Under the pieces are notes generated by a model that did no database searches, was not told the DNA's origin, and saw nothing but the letters and a program-made list of their open reading frames with translations. From NCBI GenBank assembly GCA_023333625.1, contig CM041639.1, positions 8,010,952-8,074,951 on the forward strand: a stretch of DNA of 64,000 nucleotides, written 5' to 3'. Both the position numbers and the translations under genes were made by a program. This document shows positions 22,101 to 35,146 of this stretch, in pieces (within the stretch, counting starts at the first letter, position 1; each line of letters starts with the position of its first letter). This DNA is from Bothriochloa decipiens (lineage: Eukaryota > Streptophyta > Magnoliopsida > Poales > Poaceae).

Positions 22101-25100
22101 TTGCTGTACTCTGGAAGTGATGATAGTTTCTGTAAGGTTAGTACTGTCCGGTTGTTTCTTATTCCTTTTTGCTTTACTTGGTCTTACTTCATTAGAATCA
22201 TCTGTTTCATCCAATAGATCATAGTTTAATATTGTCTGAATGTTTCTTATTTTTGCTTTGCTTGGTCTTACTTCATTAGAATCATCTGTTTCGTCTAATA
22301 GATCATACAACTACCACAAATTTGCTGTATGCTGAATATAATTAGACCTGAATATGTGATAGGTAAAACATTGTTTATGGTATGGCTATGAAACTTCTTG
22401 AAGCAAACAAGTTTAATACTTTAAAATAGCAGTTGTGGACATACCATCTAGATCCTAGAAGGTAATTATGAGGAACTACAGCAAAAGCAACTTCAGTGAA
22501 TTGCCTATTAGATCATCCATATATTTTCTTTTGTGATGATCCGTTATGTATTTGCTGTTAATCATCTAGTATAGAGTTTTGCCTTCACTGACTATATTTT
22601 GTGAATTATAACCCTCAGGTGTGGGACAGACGTTGCCTTTCAGGGGAAAAGTCAGCAGGTACTTTGACAGGTCATTTAGATGGAGTTACATTTATCGATA
22701 GCCGTGGTGATGGGCGTTATTTCATCTCCAATTGCAAGGATCAGAGAATCAAACTTTGGGACATCAGGAAAATGTCTTCCGTCGTGAGAGCGTAGGGTCT
22801 TGCTTTATAGCAATTTATTATATAGGATAATTTTGCTACTGGACCCTAAGCTTCTGTGAAATTTGCTATAGGACATTAAAAATTCTTTATTGTAGGACAC
22901 ACCTAGTGTCTTCTAGCAAATAATTTTTTTGACAGTACCAGGCTGAAATAAAAAGTTTGTACAATGTCTTAGGGAAAAATTATCCTATTATGTGATGTTA
23001 ACTAAGTTCCATCTCCTTTTTTGTGGGTACTAATTTCTACCTTTTTAATTTGATTCTGTTGATTTCAGTCGCCCAGTGAGTCTAGTGGACTGGGACTATA
23101 GGTGGATGCCATTTCCATCAGAAGCCCATTATTTTAAGCATCCAGATGATCAGTCTGTGGCCACATACAAAGGCCATTCAGTTCTGCGAACACTTATCCG
23201 CTGCTATTTCTCCCCTGTGCACAGGTCAGGAAGGAACATCAGATATTTTTATTTATGTCACCAGCGTACTGGAATTTTCCTTTGAACTGCTTTCAAAAGG
23301 TTACATTTGTTAGTGAAAGTTGACCATTGACTTGAGTAGATTGTAGGGTCCCTAACGGATAAGTTAAGAGAGCTAGTCGATATAGCAATTAGGAGGCGTG
23401 TAAATATTCTATGCGTTCAGGAGACTAAATGGAAGGGCCAGAAGGCGAAGGAGGTGGAGGATACTGGCTACAAACTTTGGTACACGGAGACAACATCGGG
23501 TATGAATGGTGTAGGCATCTTGATCGATAGAAGCCTTAAGGATGGAGTAGTTGAGGTGCGGAGGCAAGGCGACCGGATTATCCTAGTCCGGTTGGTAGTT
23601 GAAGATTTGGCTCTGAATGTGATCAGTGCCTATGCCCCACAGGTAGGTCTTTGCGAGAGCACCAAGAGGCAGTTTTGGGAAGATCTCGATAGCATGGTTA
23701 GTACTGTGCCTATCAGCGAGAAACTCTTCATAGGAGGAGACCTTAACGGCCATGTGGGTGCGACTAATGTAGGTTTCGAGCGGGTGCATGGGGATTTCGG
23801 GTATGGAAGTAGAAATCAAGAGGGGGAGTATGTTTTGAACTTCGCGTTGGCCTACGATTTGTTGATAGCGAACACCGTCTTTAAGAAGAGGGAATCCCAT
23901 CTAGTGACCTTTTGTAGCGGACAACACCTGAGCCAGATCGACTCTATCCTTGCAAGGAGGGGGGATAGACGTGCTTGCTTAGATTATAAGGTGTTACCTG
24001 GGGAGTGTGTTGTCCCTCAACACAAGCTTGTGGTGGCGGATTTTCGCTTTCGGGTACATGTCCACCGGGACAATCGGGCCAAGATTGCGAGAACAAAATG
24101 GTGGAAGCTTAGGGGGGAAGCAGCGCAAACATTTAAGGAGAGGATGCTAGATGAGGGGCCGTGGAAAGAAGGAGAAGATGCAGATGACATGTGGCTAAAT
24201 ATGGCAACATGTGTTCGGAAGGTGGCTTCGGATGTGTTTGGAGTGAGTAGGGGAGGCAAACGGGAAGCGAAAGACACCTGGTGGTGGAATGACGAGGTGC
24301 AAAGGGCTATTAGGGAGAAGAAGGAGTGGTTCAAGCGCCTCCATTATGACAAGAGTGCAGCCAACATTGAGGGCTATAAAATAGCGAAGAGGGCTGCAAA
24401 ACGAGCGGTGAGTGTAGCAAAAGGTCAGGCGTATGATGACCTTTATCAGCGGCTAGGCACGAAGGAAGGGGAGAAGGACATTTGTAGGATGGCTAGGATC
24501 CGCGAGAGGAAGACGAGGGACATCAACCAAATCAAATGCATCAAGGATGGGACGGATCGACTTTTGGTGAGTGATGAGGAGATCAAGGACAGGTGGAGAG
24601 AGTACTTTGACAAGTTGTTTAATGGGGAGAATGAGGGTCCTACCTTGGAGTTGGATGACTCATTTGACGATACCAACAGACGTTTCGTGAGGAGATTTCA
24701 TGAGGCAGAGATCGGGGAGGCTTTGAAGAGGATGGAGGGAGGTAAAGCATGGGCCCTGACGGTATCCCCATTGAGGTGTGGAGATGCCTAGGTGCCAGAG
24801 CGATAGTATGGTTAACTAAGCTTTTTAACCTCATTTTCCGGTCAAACAAGATGCCTGAAGAATGGAGGAGAAGTATATTAGTACCGATCTTTAAGAACAA
24901 GGGAGATGTTTAAAGTTGTATAATTACCGTGGGATTAAGTTGATGAGCCATACGATGAAGCTCTGGGAGAGGGTTATCGAGCATCGCCTAAGAAGAGTGA
25001 CAAGTGTGACCCAAAACCAATTTGGGTTTATGCCTGGTAGGTCAACCATGGAGGCAATTTTCTTATATGATAGTTGATGGAGAGATAGGGAGCTATGGTC

Positions 25101-27616
25101 TTTATTGACCTCGAGAAGGCATATGACAAAGTACCGAGAAATGTCATGTGGTGGGCCTTGGAAAAGCACAAAGTCCCAACTAAGTACATCACCCTCATCA
25201 AGGATATGTACAGGGATGTGGTGACGTGTGTCCGAACATATGATGGCGACACCAGTGACTTTCCAATTAAAATAAGACTACATCAAGGGTCAGCATTGAG
25301 CCCTTATTTATTTGCTTTGGTGCTGGATGAGGTCACAAGGGACATACAAGGTGATATCCCTTGATGTATGCTCTTTGCTGATGATGTGGTGCTAGTGGAT
25401 GAGACTAGGGCAGGGGTTAATAGGAAGTTAGAACTATGGAGGCACACGTTAGAGTCGAAAGGGTTTAGACTTAGTAGGACCAAGACCGAGTACATGAGGT
25501 GCGATTTCAGCGCGACTAGGAATGAGGAGGGAGACGTTAGCCTCGATGGGCAAGTGGTGGCCAAGAGGGATACTATTCGGTATTTAGGATCGATGCTACA
25601 AAAGGATGACAACATTGATGAAAATGTTAGGCATAGAATTTCAGCCGGTTGGTTGAAATGGCGTCAAACTTCAGACGTCCTCTGTGACAGAAGGGTGCCT
25701 CAGAAGTTAAAAGGTAAGTTTTATAGGACAGTGATTCGTCCGGTGATGTTATACGGTGTTGAATGTTGGCCTACAAAAAGGCGACATATCCAGCAATTGA
25801 GTGTAGCAGAGATGCGTATGTTACGATGGTGTTGTGGGCACACAAGGAGGGATAGAGTCCGGAACGACGATATTCGGGATAGGGTTGGGGTGGCACCAAT
25901 TGAGAAAAAATTGATTCAACACCGGTTGAGATGGTTTGACCATGTCCAACGGAGGCCTCCTGAGGCGCCGGTGCGTAGTGGGGTTCTAAAGCGGATCGAT
26001 AATGTAAAGAGCGGTAGAGGTCGATCTAAACTGACTTGGAACGAGTCGGTTAAGAGAGACCTTAAGGAGTGGAATATCCCTAAGGATTTAGTTATGGATA
26101 GGAGCGCTTGGAGATTAGTAATTAACGTGCCTGAACCGTGATCTTTTTTCTTGTACCATTTATGTATTCTTTGTTTTCATGCCTCTTTTGGGTTTCATCT
26201 CTAGCCTACCTCAACTTGCTTGGGACAAAAGGCTATGTTGTTGTTGTTGTTACAGTATTATCTTATTGGGCACTTGACATAACTGTAATCTGGATACTAG
26301 TATGCAGATTAGGATCTTGAACCAGATTAAGATCACACTTCTAAAACAATTGCCAGTGATGAGTTTCTTTTCACTCTTCGCTTGTGAGCCAGAGTTAATA
26401 ATTCAACAAAAACCATGATGTCTTCTGCTGGTTGCTCCTCTCTAGTCACAAAAATTCAGTAATTTAATATTGCATTTGCACCTTATTAACAGTGACATAA
26501 GTTCAACATCGCACACATCTTAGCACAAAAAATGAATATCATGCACAAAGTCTATGATGTGCATTTGGTAAATTTAGGTGCACTTATTCAGATCATTCAG
26601 CTAAGTTCTCTTTGAACATTGGGTATCCAACTTTCGTGTAAGTTCATCATGTAGACGTTAAATATGTGAACGATGGTTTATCTTGCTTGCATAGAATACC
26701 ATGTAAATAGGGAACAATGCAAATTGAATTTTGGAAATAATTTACTAAAATGGTAATATCAATCAAATATTACATGTTATCTTTTGGTTTCAAGTGGGCT
26801 TGGTTGCTGTAGTCTTTATGCGCAATTTTTTTGTTTGTTTGCTTTCCTTTCTATAATAACATGAGTAATGTCCCTATTTAAGTGTAGTAACAATGATCAG
26901 TCTATGTTCATATCTTTTCATCGATTGCTGTGTTTTCTGTTTCAGCACGGGTCAGAGGTACATATACACAGGATCCAGTGACAAGTCTGTATATATTTAT
27001 GATGTGGTATGCTGCTTCGTTGTTCTCCTTGAATTACTCTTTTTTATGTTCTAATTTTGTGGGAAAATTTAATAATTTCCAAATGATAGTCTGCTGAAGT
27101 CTGAAGTCTTACATTACATCAGCATTGTGTTAACTATCAATTATCAACTACAAGCAGTAATATCATGGTGATCTCGGTTAACCCCCTCGGTAACCAACCA
27201 TTTCCTCTAATGTGGTTATGATCATACGCGCAACTAGATGGAGATTGGAGACTTTGGGGTCCCTTGGTTGACAACAGTGCAGCATTGGCTGAATATCCCA
27301 TGTGCATCCACACGTTCGATCTTTCAGCATAAATACTTCGTTTGTCCTGGTTTCTTGCTCTGAGCTGAACTTACTGCTCGTGCAGGTAAGTGGGGAGACT
27401 GTCAAGAAGCTTTCGTGGCATGGCTCGATCATCAGAGACTGCACCTGGCATCCATACTACCCAACGCTCGTCAGCTCCTCCTGGGACGGCTATGTTGCCC
27501 GCTGGGAGGCCTCGGGCGACGACAACGACCCTACAGTGCTCCTCCATGACGAGAAGAGGGCAACCCCTTACTTCCGGAGATATGCCGATCCCTTCATGGA
27601 TCCCTTCATGATGTAG
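19185..27616 (+). CDS. LEC14B: WD40-repeat protein, LEC14B/DCAF-like, 9 exons
   Basis: Exons are 19185-19577, 19670-19789, 21088-21165, 21281-21454, 22059-22136, 22619-22791, 23069-23224, 26946-27006 and 27386-27616. All introns are GT-AG with matching phases, giving 487 residues. The N-terminus is basic and low-complexity. From about residue 115 come YVSQFSADGSLLIAGFR, GWKVQKDI, LSPDQRFLAYASLSP, FGIFSVKFSKDG, VNAVTFADESGNLLYSGSDD, FIDSRGDGRYFISN, DQSVATYKGHSVLRTLIRC, IYTGSSDKSVYIYD and DCTWHPYYPTLVSSSWDG. This is the LEC14B order as I recall it, a seven-bladed propeller. Two WDxR motifs (VWDRR, LWDIR) suit a DDB1-binding DWD protein, so a CUL4-DDB1 substrate receptor is a reasonable inference. 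Intron 7 contains a dead RTE LINE in sense. Exon 9 begins directly after CAG with GTAAGT. Confidence 0.93.
19932..19988 (+). repeat. Short tandem duplication in WD40 intron 2
   Basis: The 29-bp unit gaaaagcttcttctgaggca plus 'taattttga' occurs twice in a row. Confidence 0.85.
22150..22310 (+). repeat. Tandem duplication in WD40 intron 5
   Basis: A unit of about 85 bp containing ttggtcttacttcattagaa is repeated once (about 22153-22229 and 22240-22308). An open frame on minus across it shows the same 20-residue block twice; that frame is a by-product of the duplication, not a gene. Confidence 0.85.
22825..22985. mobile_element. Candidate MITE in WD40 intron 6
   Basis: A 161-bp segment begins GGATAATTTTG and ends AAAAATTATCC, flanked by TA on both sides. 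The inverted ends and small size fit a MITE. The superfamily is unclear and the duplication of TA is weak evidence in AT-rich sequence. Confidence 0.5.
23345..26252 (+). mobile_element. RTE-clade LINE, degenerate, in WD40 intron 7
   Basis: This non-LTR retrotransposon carries an apurinic-type endonuclease (VNILCVQETKWKG, NVISAYAPQVG, KLFIGGDLNGHVG) and then reverse transcriptase (MVFIDLEKAYDKVPR, GSALSPYLFALVLDEVTR, LFADDVVLVDE). It ends in a (GTT)n tail near 26238-26252, as RTE elements do. The long frame 23454-24791 breaks at about 24745 by loss of a base. Further shifts occur near 24910 and 25075, and an in-frame TGA at 25363-25365 replaces the TGG seen in the second copy at 36958. It is dead, and in the same orientation as the host gene. 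Confidence 0.92.
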
Positions 27617-29079
27617 AGATGTTTGTTCCTCGTCTGCAAAGTAGTTACATTACACCAAATGGTACGGTAGTGAACACGGTGTCTGGTTTGTTGTTTGGGA
27701 ATTGCAACTGAGCAACATGTACAGTGCCGTTTGGCTCATATATAGTTATATATAGTCGGACGATAATAGCTCGCCAAAGTACATGCTCAAATCATGTTGT
27801 AAAAAATTTTCAATAAACTTCCCAATAGGTAGGGATGAGAACAGAACATGGAGACAATTAGTGATAGTATGATAAGTGTTTCTTCTGTACCTATAACCAG
27901 ATGATAACAATTTGGCGGTGAAGAAATGGGTCATCAATGCCGGATCAAACTATTATTGGTGCCGGTGCTGGACTAATAGTCAAACACCATCATGTTAATA
28001 CTCCTTATATGGTAAGTCACGAACCTTGTGGTGCTGCTTCACTTGATTTGACATGGGTGCTCGTATTTTTCTGGATTTACTGTAGAACTTAACGGTGTTG
28101 TATTTTCCGTGTTAGGTGACATTTTCTGTCGACGGCGAGGCACCTGCGGTGATTTCGTCAACCTTTGTTGGTGCAGTCTTACGAATTGTACCACTGGCAT
28201 GGTGACCAATGCTCATAGTGTAACTCGGCGTTGACCAAACACTCATCATCGTTGGACCATGCTGTAAACGGACAATGATTATAAGATACATCAATGTTGG
28301 ATAAGCCGTCATATTTTGAGATTGCGAAGTCATCACAGGAGTCTCAACGTCAACAGAATCTTTGCCTTCCAATGAATGCACACTGTCGTTAAATCCTAGA
28401 ATAAGCACCTCGTACCAAGCTGTGGACTTGAACCCTTACCGCGCTATACATCTAAATCCTTAAGTTTAGATTTACAAATCATCTTGCTTAAATTAGTGGT
28501 AAGTAAAAATCAAAAAAGAAATAACCAAAAAGTATGAAGGGTACTTTTTAATCACCCGTAACAAAACTCTTTTATATTACTGTAAAGAAATAATCAGCAA
28601 GGAACATATTAGAATTTATGGCAATCCAAGGTGCGTTTGGGTCCACGAGGACTCTTTGATCTGTATCGACAAAACCAGACCATCTGTTTTCTGTTGATAG
28701 TATTGCAAGGTACTCCTCTGCAGATTGTCCTTGAGCGACATCTGTTTTAGGGTCAACGCAGTACATACATATGAGGTTCCTTTATTACAACAGACTGAAA
28801 GTAATTACAGTAACTAGTACATTTGAAAGGTCCACTTTATATATATATATATAGGACACGTAGATGCTTGCTTGCAGAGTCGGCAGGGCATGCATCTATA
28901 CGAGCAGTAACTTTATTATGAAATTAAAAAAACAAATGGAGCTCCCAGAACTAACTGTGGTCACTGGGATTTAATTTATTTCCCGGGACAGACATGGGGT
29001 AAACGATCGATGGTAAATAAAAGTAGTGGAAAAAGCATATGAACTGGATTATGGAGCCCTGGAAGGATCCATATATGAA
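27617..29079. other. Intergenic sequence between the WD40 gene and the lectin remnant
   Basis: The left part is probably the WD40 3' UTR. A TA microsatellite lies at about 28838-28853. A minus open frame at 28572-28766 (EEYLAILSTENRWSGFVDTD) reads like protein, but I do not recognise it; it may be a gene scrap. The minus frame 28112-28408 shows no known feature. Confidence 0.4.
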
Positions 29080-29632
29080 TCATGGGCGCATGACGACTCC
29101 AATTGCATTGACAAATTCTCCTGCTCGGGCAACGAAGCCCACAACGCTGCCGCCTACCTTCTCAGGTAAGGTAAAAGGATTTCCTGACGCTTTTCCATAA
29201 GGCCCCCTTGTCCTGCGGTTTGTGACAAATTTCAGCGATGTTACGACGTCGGAACCATTGAATTGACCAATAGTTCCTGAAACCTCTCTGATAAACTCTT
29301 CAGCATCAAGTTTGATTTGATCTGTATATATATACGCGTGTCACAGAAATAAAAAACAAGTATTAAGATACAATGTTAATTGTGTATCCTATATAAAAGA
29401 CGGTAACATATAATAATAACTGCACTCACTGTGCTAAAACATATGGATCACTATTGCCGCCCCATGGCCCTTCAGTATACTTTAAACCAAATTGGTCCTC
29501 TTAAGTGTACTCAATGGAACTAATGACTGCACTTTCTCGAATTTTGATGGCCTCAAGACGATGAGGTATATTCGTGGGTTCACGGTGCTGCCGTCCACTT
29601 CCACCCTTAGGTCCTTCCATGATGAGATTCGT
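29080..29632 (-). pseudogene. Jacalin-domain exons of a dirigent-jacalin chimeric lectin, broken
   Basis: Two minus-strand exons, about 29632-29430 and 29321-29080, encode one jacalin-related lectin domain, a mannose-type binding beta-prism. Exon 3 reads EGPKGGSGRQH, PHRLEAIKIRESAVISSIEYT and later GPWGGNSDPY. Exon 4 reads EEFIREVSGTIGQF, VTSLKFVTN, RGPYG and VGGSVVGFVARAGEFVNAIGV, with a stop at 29080-29082. Exon 3 starts in phase 0, which fits the end of the dirigent exon at 38124. It has an in-frame TAA after IEYT, and its natural donor (29430/29429) leaves phase 2 while exon 4 needs phase 1, so a one-base shift has also occurred. These exons belong with the dirigent exons 8.5 kb away. The intact type is known only from grasses (BGAF, OsJAC1, Ta-JA1) and acts in defence or glucosidase aggregation. 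Confidence 0.85.
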
Positions 29633-29781
29633 CTGTATATATAGTAATAATGAAAATGATATAGCAATTTCTTACACTTAATTTTAGTTAAAGTAAATTT
29701 TAAAACACTTGACACATTAATTAATATAAATATTTTGCAACTGCAGTGAACCAAAGCATATACGTGGAACACTCCAACAAC

Positions 29782-30698
29782 TGTCGGAAATAAGAGCAAT
29801 TTAGCGATGTATAAATTAATTTCGACAATGAGGAAAAGACCAATAGCATATACCACAGGTACGTGATTTGATACTAGCAACAGAGAGAATGCGAGAACGA
29901 ACAACAGAGAGAGAATCGACATTCTTACAGTGGGATTGCCGGCGAAGGAGGACGTAGCAGACCGTCGACTGAGATTCGGATCAGCGGCATAGAGGGAAGA
30001 AGACGTTCAGCAGCAGTCGCGACGGCGCTTCCCAAAAACCTGATACGCCCCCTACCCCGTGTAGGGACGCGAGGAGACGTAGGCTTCGGAGCCTGCTCTC
30101 CCGACACCGATGGCACGTCGGCGACGGGATGGGGAAGACGGCGGCAGCGCAGCACTGTGGCGAGGAAGAGATGAATCTCTCGGTACTGAGGACGACGTCT
30201 CGCTCCATATTTATACACGCGTCGTAGCAAATAGGAAAGTAATTAGCCGCTCAATCACAGTATTATGGTAATTGACCTGCCGTTTGTGCACTTACTATAA
30301 TACGAGAATAATTGCTTACCAAATAGGCCAGCGCAATTTTCTCCATGCATGCAAAAATTCGAAGTGGCAAAAGGAGGCCGCACACCCGCAAGGGTCGGAG
30401 CGGGAAATCGGCGGACCATTCACGCGCATGTCGTGCGTGCGCGCCCATTAGCCCCGCCCCGTCCGGCTCGGCCCGACGAGGCGAGGTGAGCGAGCGCGCG
30501 CGCGTGTGGTTCTTCCTTTTTCTCTCCACAATAGCTCCAACAAGATAGAGATAGTTCAACTATTTAAGTTGGCCTCACTCCTCTTGAAGTGGCAAGGTGG
30601 GACTAAAGTCCCCCACCTTTCCATATATACATGCATGTGTGAGTGGGCCTTTGGGATTTATTTGGAATTGTTTGGCCCATGGCCCAAAACATCTAACA
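29782..30698 (-). repeat. 3' LTR of the lectin-intron copia element
   Basis: This LTR is 917 bp, TGTCGG...CTAACA on plus (TG..CA ends). It is similar to 35147-36073 but with many scattered differences, unlike the nearly identical LTRs of the element at 8374. Open frames within it are shadows. Confidence 0.92.
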
Positions 30699-31244
30699 AT
30701 CCCCCACCACATCCCAAGGGCACGCGAGTCATACTCCCTGTACCACAGTACTGTTAATATACCAGCTATTCAGTGGAGACCGGTTAAGGTTGAACATCCA
30801 CCTAGAACAACAAGATAGGCCCATCCGCAACTGCACAACGGACTAGGCCTTGAATTGGCAGTTTGGTGCGAATAGGCTTCACTTGAAGTCTTGACTGATA
30901 CTAGGTTGCCATAGCCAACCCCGCGAGTGGAGCGTATGAATCATACTCCTAACTCACTTCATGAGCTTATTAAAGAATACCCAATTCTTATAAACTGCGA
31001 CTAACAGTTGGGCTCACATAGGTGTGTTCTTACAGGGATACTCTGTAGGACAGTATCTCGCTATAAAGCCTCAGAACACATTAAGACAAAGTCAACCTGC
31101 CTTACAGAGATGAGAGTACTGCATCTCCAGCAGAGTGGGTCAAAAGAAAAGATTGTACTCTCCCATTAACCAACAGCTTGTTCTTCCCAGGTCCTAATTC
31201 ACGGGATCTCCGATCACATAGGTTGGGTTACTACTGAGGTTAAC

Positions 31245-33188
31245 TCACATGGGTCTCAATCTCATCTCCTTCGATGCATTGTCAATCACGGTGCGTGATA
31301 GTCCCTTTGTAAAGGGATCTGCCAGGTTCTTAGCTGTCTGGATGTAGTCCACAGCTATTACTCCGAAGCTCCTTAATTTCCTGATAGACTTCAGTCTATG
31401 CTTTATATGTTTGCTGGACTTCTTTTCGTTGTCCTGACTATTCTTCACCTTCGTGATCACCGTTTGATTATCACAGTTTATGAGAATAGCAGGAATTGGT
31501 TTCTCAACCATAGGCAAGTCCATCAACATCTCTCTTAACCATTCAGCCTCAGTAGAGGCTGTATCCAGAGCTGTAAGCTCTGCCTCCATTGTGGACTTTG
31601 TAAGTATTGTCTGCTTACAAGACCTCCAAGAGACAGCACCACCACCCAAAGTGAATATGTATCCACTAGTGGCTTTAAGCTCATCAGCTTCTATAATCCA
31701 GTTTGAATCACTATATCCTTCGAGTACTCCTGGGTACCCTAAATAGTGAATTGCATAACTCATTGTGCCTTGTAAATAGCGCATTACTCGATCAATACCA
31801 CGCCAATGATCAGTTCCTGGATTAGAGGAAAATCTACTCAACTTGCTTACAGCAAATGAGATATCAGGACGGGTTGCGCTAGCTAAGTACATCAAAGATC
31901 CAATAATTTGGGAATATTTCAAATAATCCTTTCCTAGCCTTTTATTCTTTCGAAGTATTAGGCTAGGATCATAGGGTGTTGGAGAAGGTTTGCAATCCAT
32001 ATAACCAAAGCGGTTCAAAACCTTTTCCACATAATGAGACTGCAAAAGAGTAATCCCATTCTCATCCTTATTAAGTTTAATATTGAGGATCACATCGGCT
32101 TCTCCCAAATCTTTCATGTCAAAATTTTGGGATAAGAATGATTTTGCATCATTAATCTCTTCGATACTTGTCCCAAAAATTAGTATGTCGTTAACATACA
32201 AACACAGGATTACTCCTTTGGCCCCACCATAACGGTAATACACACAAGTGTCGGCTTCATTTGTTGCAAACCCAGCAGAGGTCAAAGTCTTTTCAAATTT
32301 CTCATGCCACTGCTTAGGTGCCTGCTTTAGGCCGTACAAGGATTTAAGTAACCTACACACCTTGCCCTCTTGTCCTTGTGCTATAAATCCATCAGGCTGA
32401 TTCATATAAATTTTTTCCTTTAACTCTCCAATAAGGAAAGCCGTCTTCACGTCCATCTGATGAACAAGAAGCTTATGGGAAGCAGCCAAGGATAATAACA
32501 CTCGGATTATAGTTAATCTGGCAACAGGTGAGTAGGTATCAAAGAAATCCTCATCTTATTTTTGTGTAAAACCTTTAGCAACAAGCCTAGCCTTGTACTT
32601 TTCAATAGTATCATCAGGCCTAAGCTTCTTCTTAAATACCCATTTACAGCCAATCGGTCTGCAACCCACTGGTTTATCTACTACTTCCCATGTGCCATTT
32701 GCAGTGATGGAGTCCATCTCACTATGGACTGCATCCTTCCAATAATCCGCATCTGGTGATGCATATGCCTCTGCAATGGTCGTGGGAGTATCATCTATGA
32801 GATACACAATGAAGTCATCACCAAAGGATTTTTCAACCCTTTGTCTCTTACTCCTTCTAGGAGCTACAACATTGTCATCCTCTTCAATATCAGGTGGGTC
32901 TATAATTGGCTCTATCGAGGGTGTAGGCTCAGAAATAAATTCACTAGACGAACTCGGTAAAGAATAAGCAACTTTCATCGGGAAAATATTCTCAAAGAAA
33001 GTAACATCCCGTGACTCCAAAAGTGAATCAACTAAAACATCAGGCGCTTCAGATTTTATCACTAGGAACTCATAAGCCATGTTGTGATACGCATAACCCA
33101 AAAAGATACAATCAACGGTTTTTGGTCCGAGCTTGCGTTTCTTATTAATGGGTACGCTAACCATGGCCAAACAGCCCCATGTACGCAA
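31245..33188 (-). pseudogene. Copia RT and RNase H, inactive
   Basis: Two minus frames (33188-32556 and 32501-31245) form one RT-RNase H, interrupted by a stop just after AKGFTQK. Motifs are GCKWVFKKKLRPD, HQMDVKTAFLIGEL, LYGLKQAPKQWHEKFE, YSDSNWIIEADELKATSGY and NLADPFTKGL. The catalytic box is YVNDILIFG instead of YVDD, so a catalytic Asp is replaced by Asn. Confidence 0.92.
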
Positions 33189-33280
33189 GAAATGGAGTGA
33201 TGGTTTTCTTTCTTTTCATCCTTCAGATGAAGTAACTTCACTATTTTTAGTTAGAACTCTATTTAGAACATGACATGCTG

Positions 33281-34942
33281 TTAAGACAGCCTCCCCCACC
33301 ATGCTTTAGCCATACCGGATGTTCCTAACATGGCATTCACCATGTTCATTAATGTCTGGTTCTTTCTTTCGGCAACCCCATTAGATTGGGGCGAATATGG
33401 TGGTGTCCGTTCATGAATTATTCCATTCACAGAAGAGATCGAACTCATTGGAAAAATACTCTCCATCACGATTAGACCTAACACGCTTGATTTTCTTTTC
33501 TAATTGGTTTTCTACCTCAGCTTTATAAGTCTTAAAACATTCAAACGCCTCATCTTTAGTTTTTAGAAGAAACACATAACAATATTTAGTTGCATCATCA
33601 ATTAAAGTCATAAAGTATCTTTTTCCTCCATTTGTCAACACACCATTCATTTCACAAATATCTGAATGTATGAGCTCCAACAATGTCGTGCATCTCTCGT
33701 CTACAGCTTTGTGAGGCTTACGAGGTTGCTTTGCTTGCACACACGCTTGACATTTAGAGCCTTTGACAGTAGAAAAATTCAGAATTAAATTCATACTGGA
33801 TAGACGTGACATACAACCAAAATTAATATGACACAAACGTGAATGCCATATATCAGCCACCGAATTGTTCGAATCACACACATGGTTCACAACTTTATTA
33901 CAGAAATCAGAGAGTGAAAAGCGGAACAAGCCTCCGCTCTCATAGCCTTTGCCAATGAATTGGCCATACCTCGAGACGACTATTTTATTAGACTCAAATA
34001 CCAGCTTGAATCCATCTCGACACAAGAGGGATCCACTAACGAGATTCTTCTTTATTGAGGGAGCATGCTGCACGTTCTTGAGCCGCACGATCTTTCCCGA
34101 AGTGAACTTCAGATTGATCGAACCAACACCAAGAACAGAAGCATGCGAGCCATTCCCCATCATGACGGTTGAACCTCGTGCGACCTGGTAAGATGAAAAT
34201 ATGGAGATATCAGTACAAATATGAATACTGGCTCCTGTATCGGTCCACCAATCATTAGATTGACATACAGAAAATACACTAGGTAAATAATTACCGTACC
34301 CAGATCCGCTAGGATCACCAATAGTCACGTTGGCAGACTTCTGCCCCTGCTGATTCTTCTTGCCCTTGCGGTTCTTGCACTTCTTGGCGAAGTGTCCATT
34401 CTCACCGTAAACGAAGCACACAACTTCATCCATGTTCATCTTCTTCTTCTTGAACTGAGTAGTCTGAACAGGCTTTTGCTTGTTCTTACCAGCATGCTGC
34501 ATCACATTGGCACTGGACTGTTCTGGGGCTTTTGGTGGAGCATTCTTTGCCCGAGCCTTCTCTTCAACATCAAGACCAGCCAACAAATCCTCGACTGAGA
34601 TCTTCTGTCTTTTATGTTTCAGAGCTGTGGCAAAGTTTCTCCATAACGGAGGCAACTTGGCAATCATAAACCAGCCATAAACTTGTCAGGCAAGACGTGT
34701 CCGAGTTGTTCAAGTTCCCTCACAATAAGTTGGAACTCATGAGCCTGTTCCATGACTGAACGGTTTTCAACCATTTTAAAGCCGTGGTACTTCTCCATCA
34801 CATACAACTCGTGCCCAGCGTCTGCAGCACCAAACTTGTGTTCAAGTGCATCCCATAGTTCAGCAGCACTTTTGATGTTCATATAAACATCACACAGCTG
34901 GTCAGAGAGCACGCTAAGAACGCATCCGACGAAAATCGTCAT
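33281..34942 (-). pseudogene. Copia gag, protease and integrase, broken
   Basis: Gag (34942-34664) contains LWDALEHKFGAADAG and continues in another frame from 34667. The zinc knuckle reads CFVYGENGHFAKKC, so its second Cys has become Tyr. The protease has WWTDTGASIHIC. The integrase keeps LIHSDICEMNG and PYSPQSNGVAERKNQ, but the second acidic site reads RSNRDGEYF where RSDxGGE is expected. Frames shift near 33430 and 33230. Confidence 0.88.
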
Positions 34943-35146
34943 AGCCGTAGTAAACTCCTACACCTCTTTCTCAGACGCGAGAGGTAGTGCGGGAGGATTA
35001 CCCACGACCCAAAACACGCCCATAGCTGTGAGCCACAACTGGGCCCTCGTCTTCCATCTCTTAAAATTCACACCAGTGAACTTCTCCGATTTCATCGCAT
35101 CAGTATATCCCTTAGTCATCGCTAAATGCCTATCAGGTTTTTAGAT

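Noticed and set aside
22032..22310. Minus open frame with an internal protein-level repeat
   Set aside because: The repeat comes from a tandem duplication inside WD40 intron 5. No family is recognised and it overlaps exon 5 on the other strand.
28572..28766. Possible conserved protein fragment on minus
   Set aside because: It reads like coding sequence, but I cannot name a family, and there is no start, splice context or neighbour to support it.
29925..30230. Minus open frame repeated at 35141-35596
   Set aside because: Both copies are the same position in the two LTRs of one copia element, so they are not host genes.
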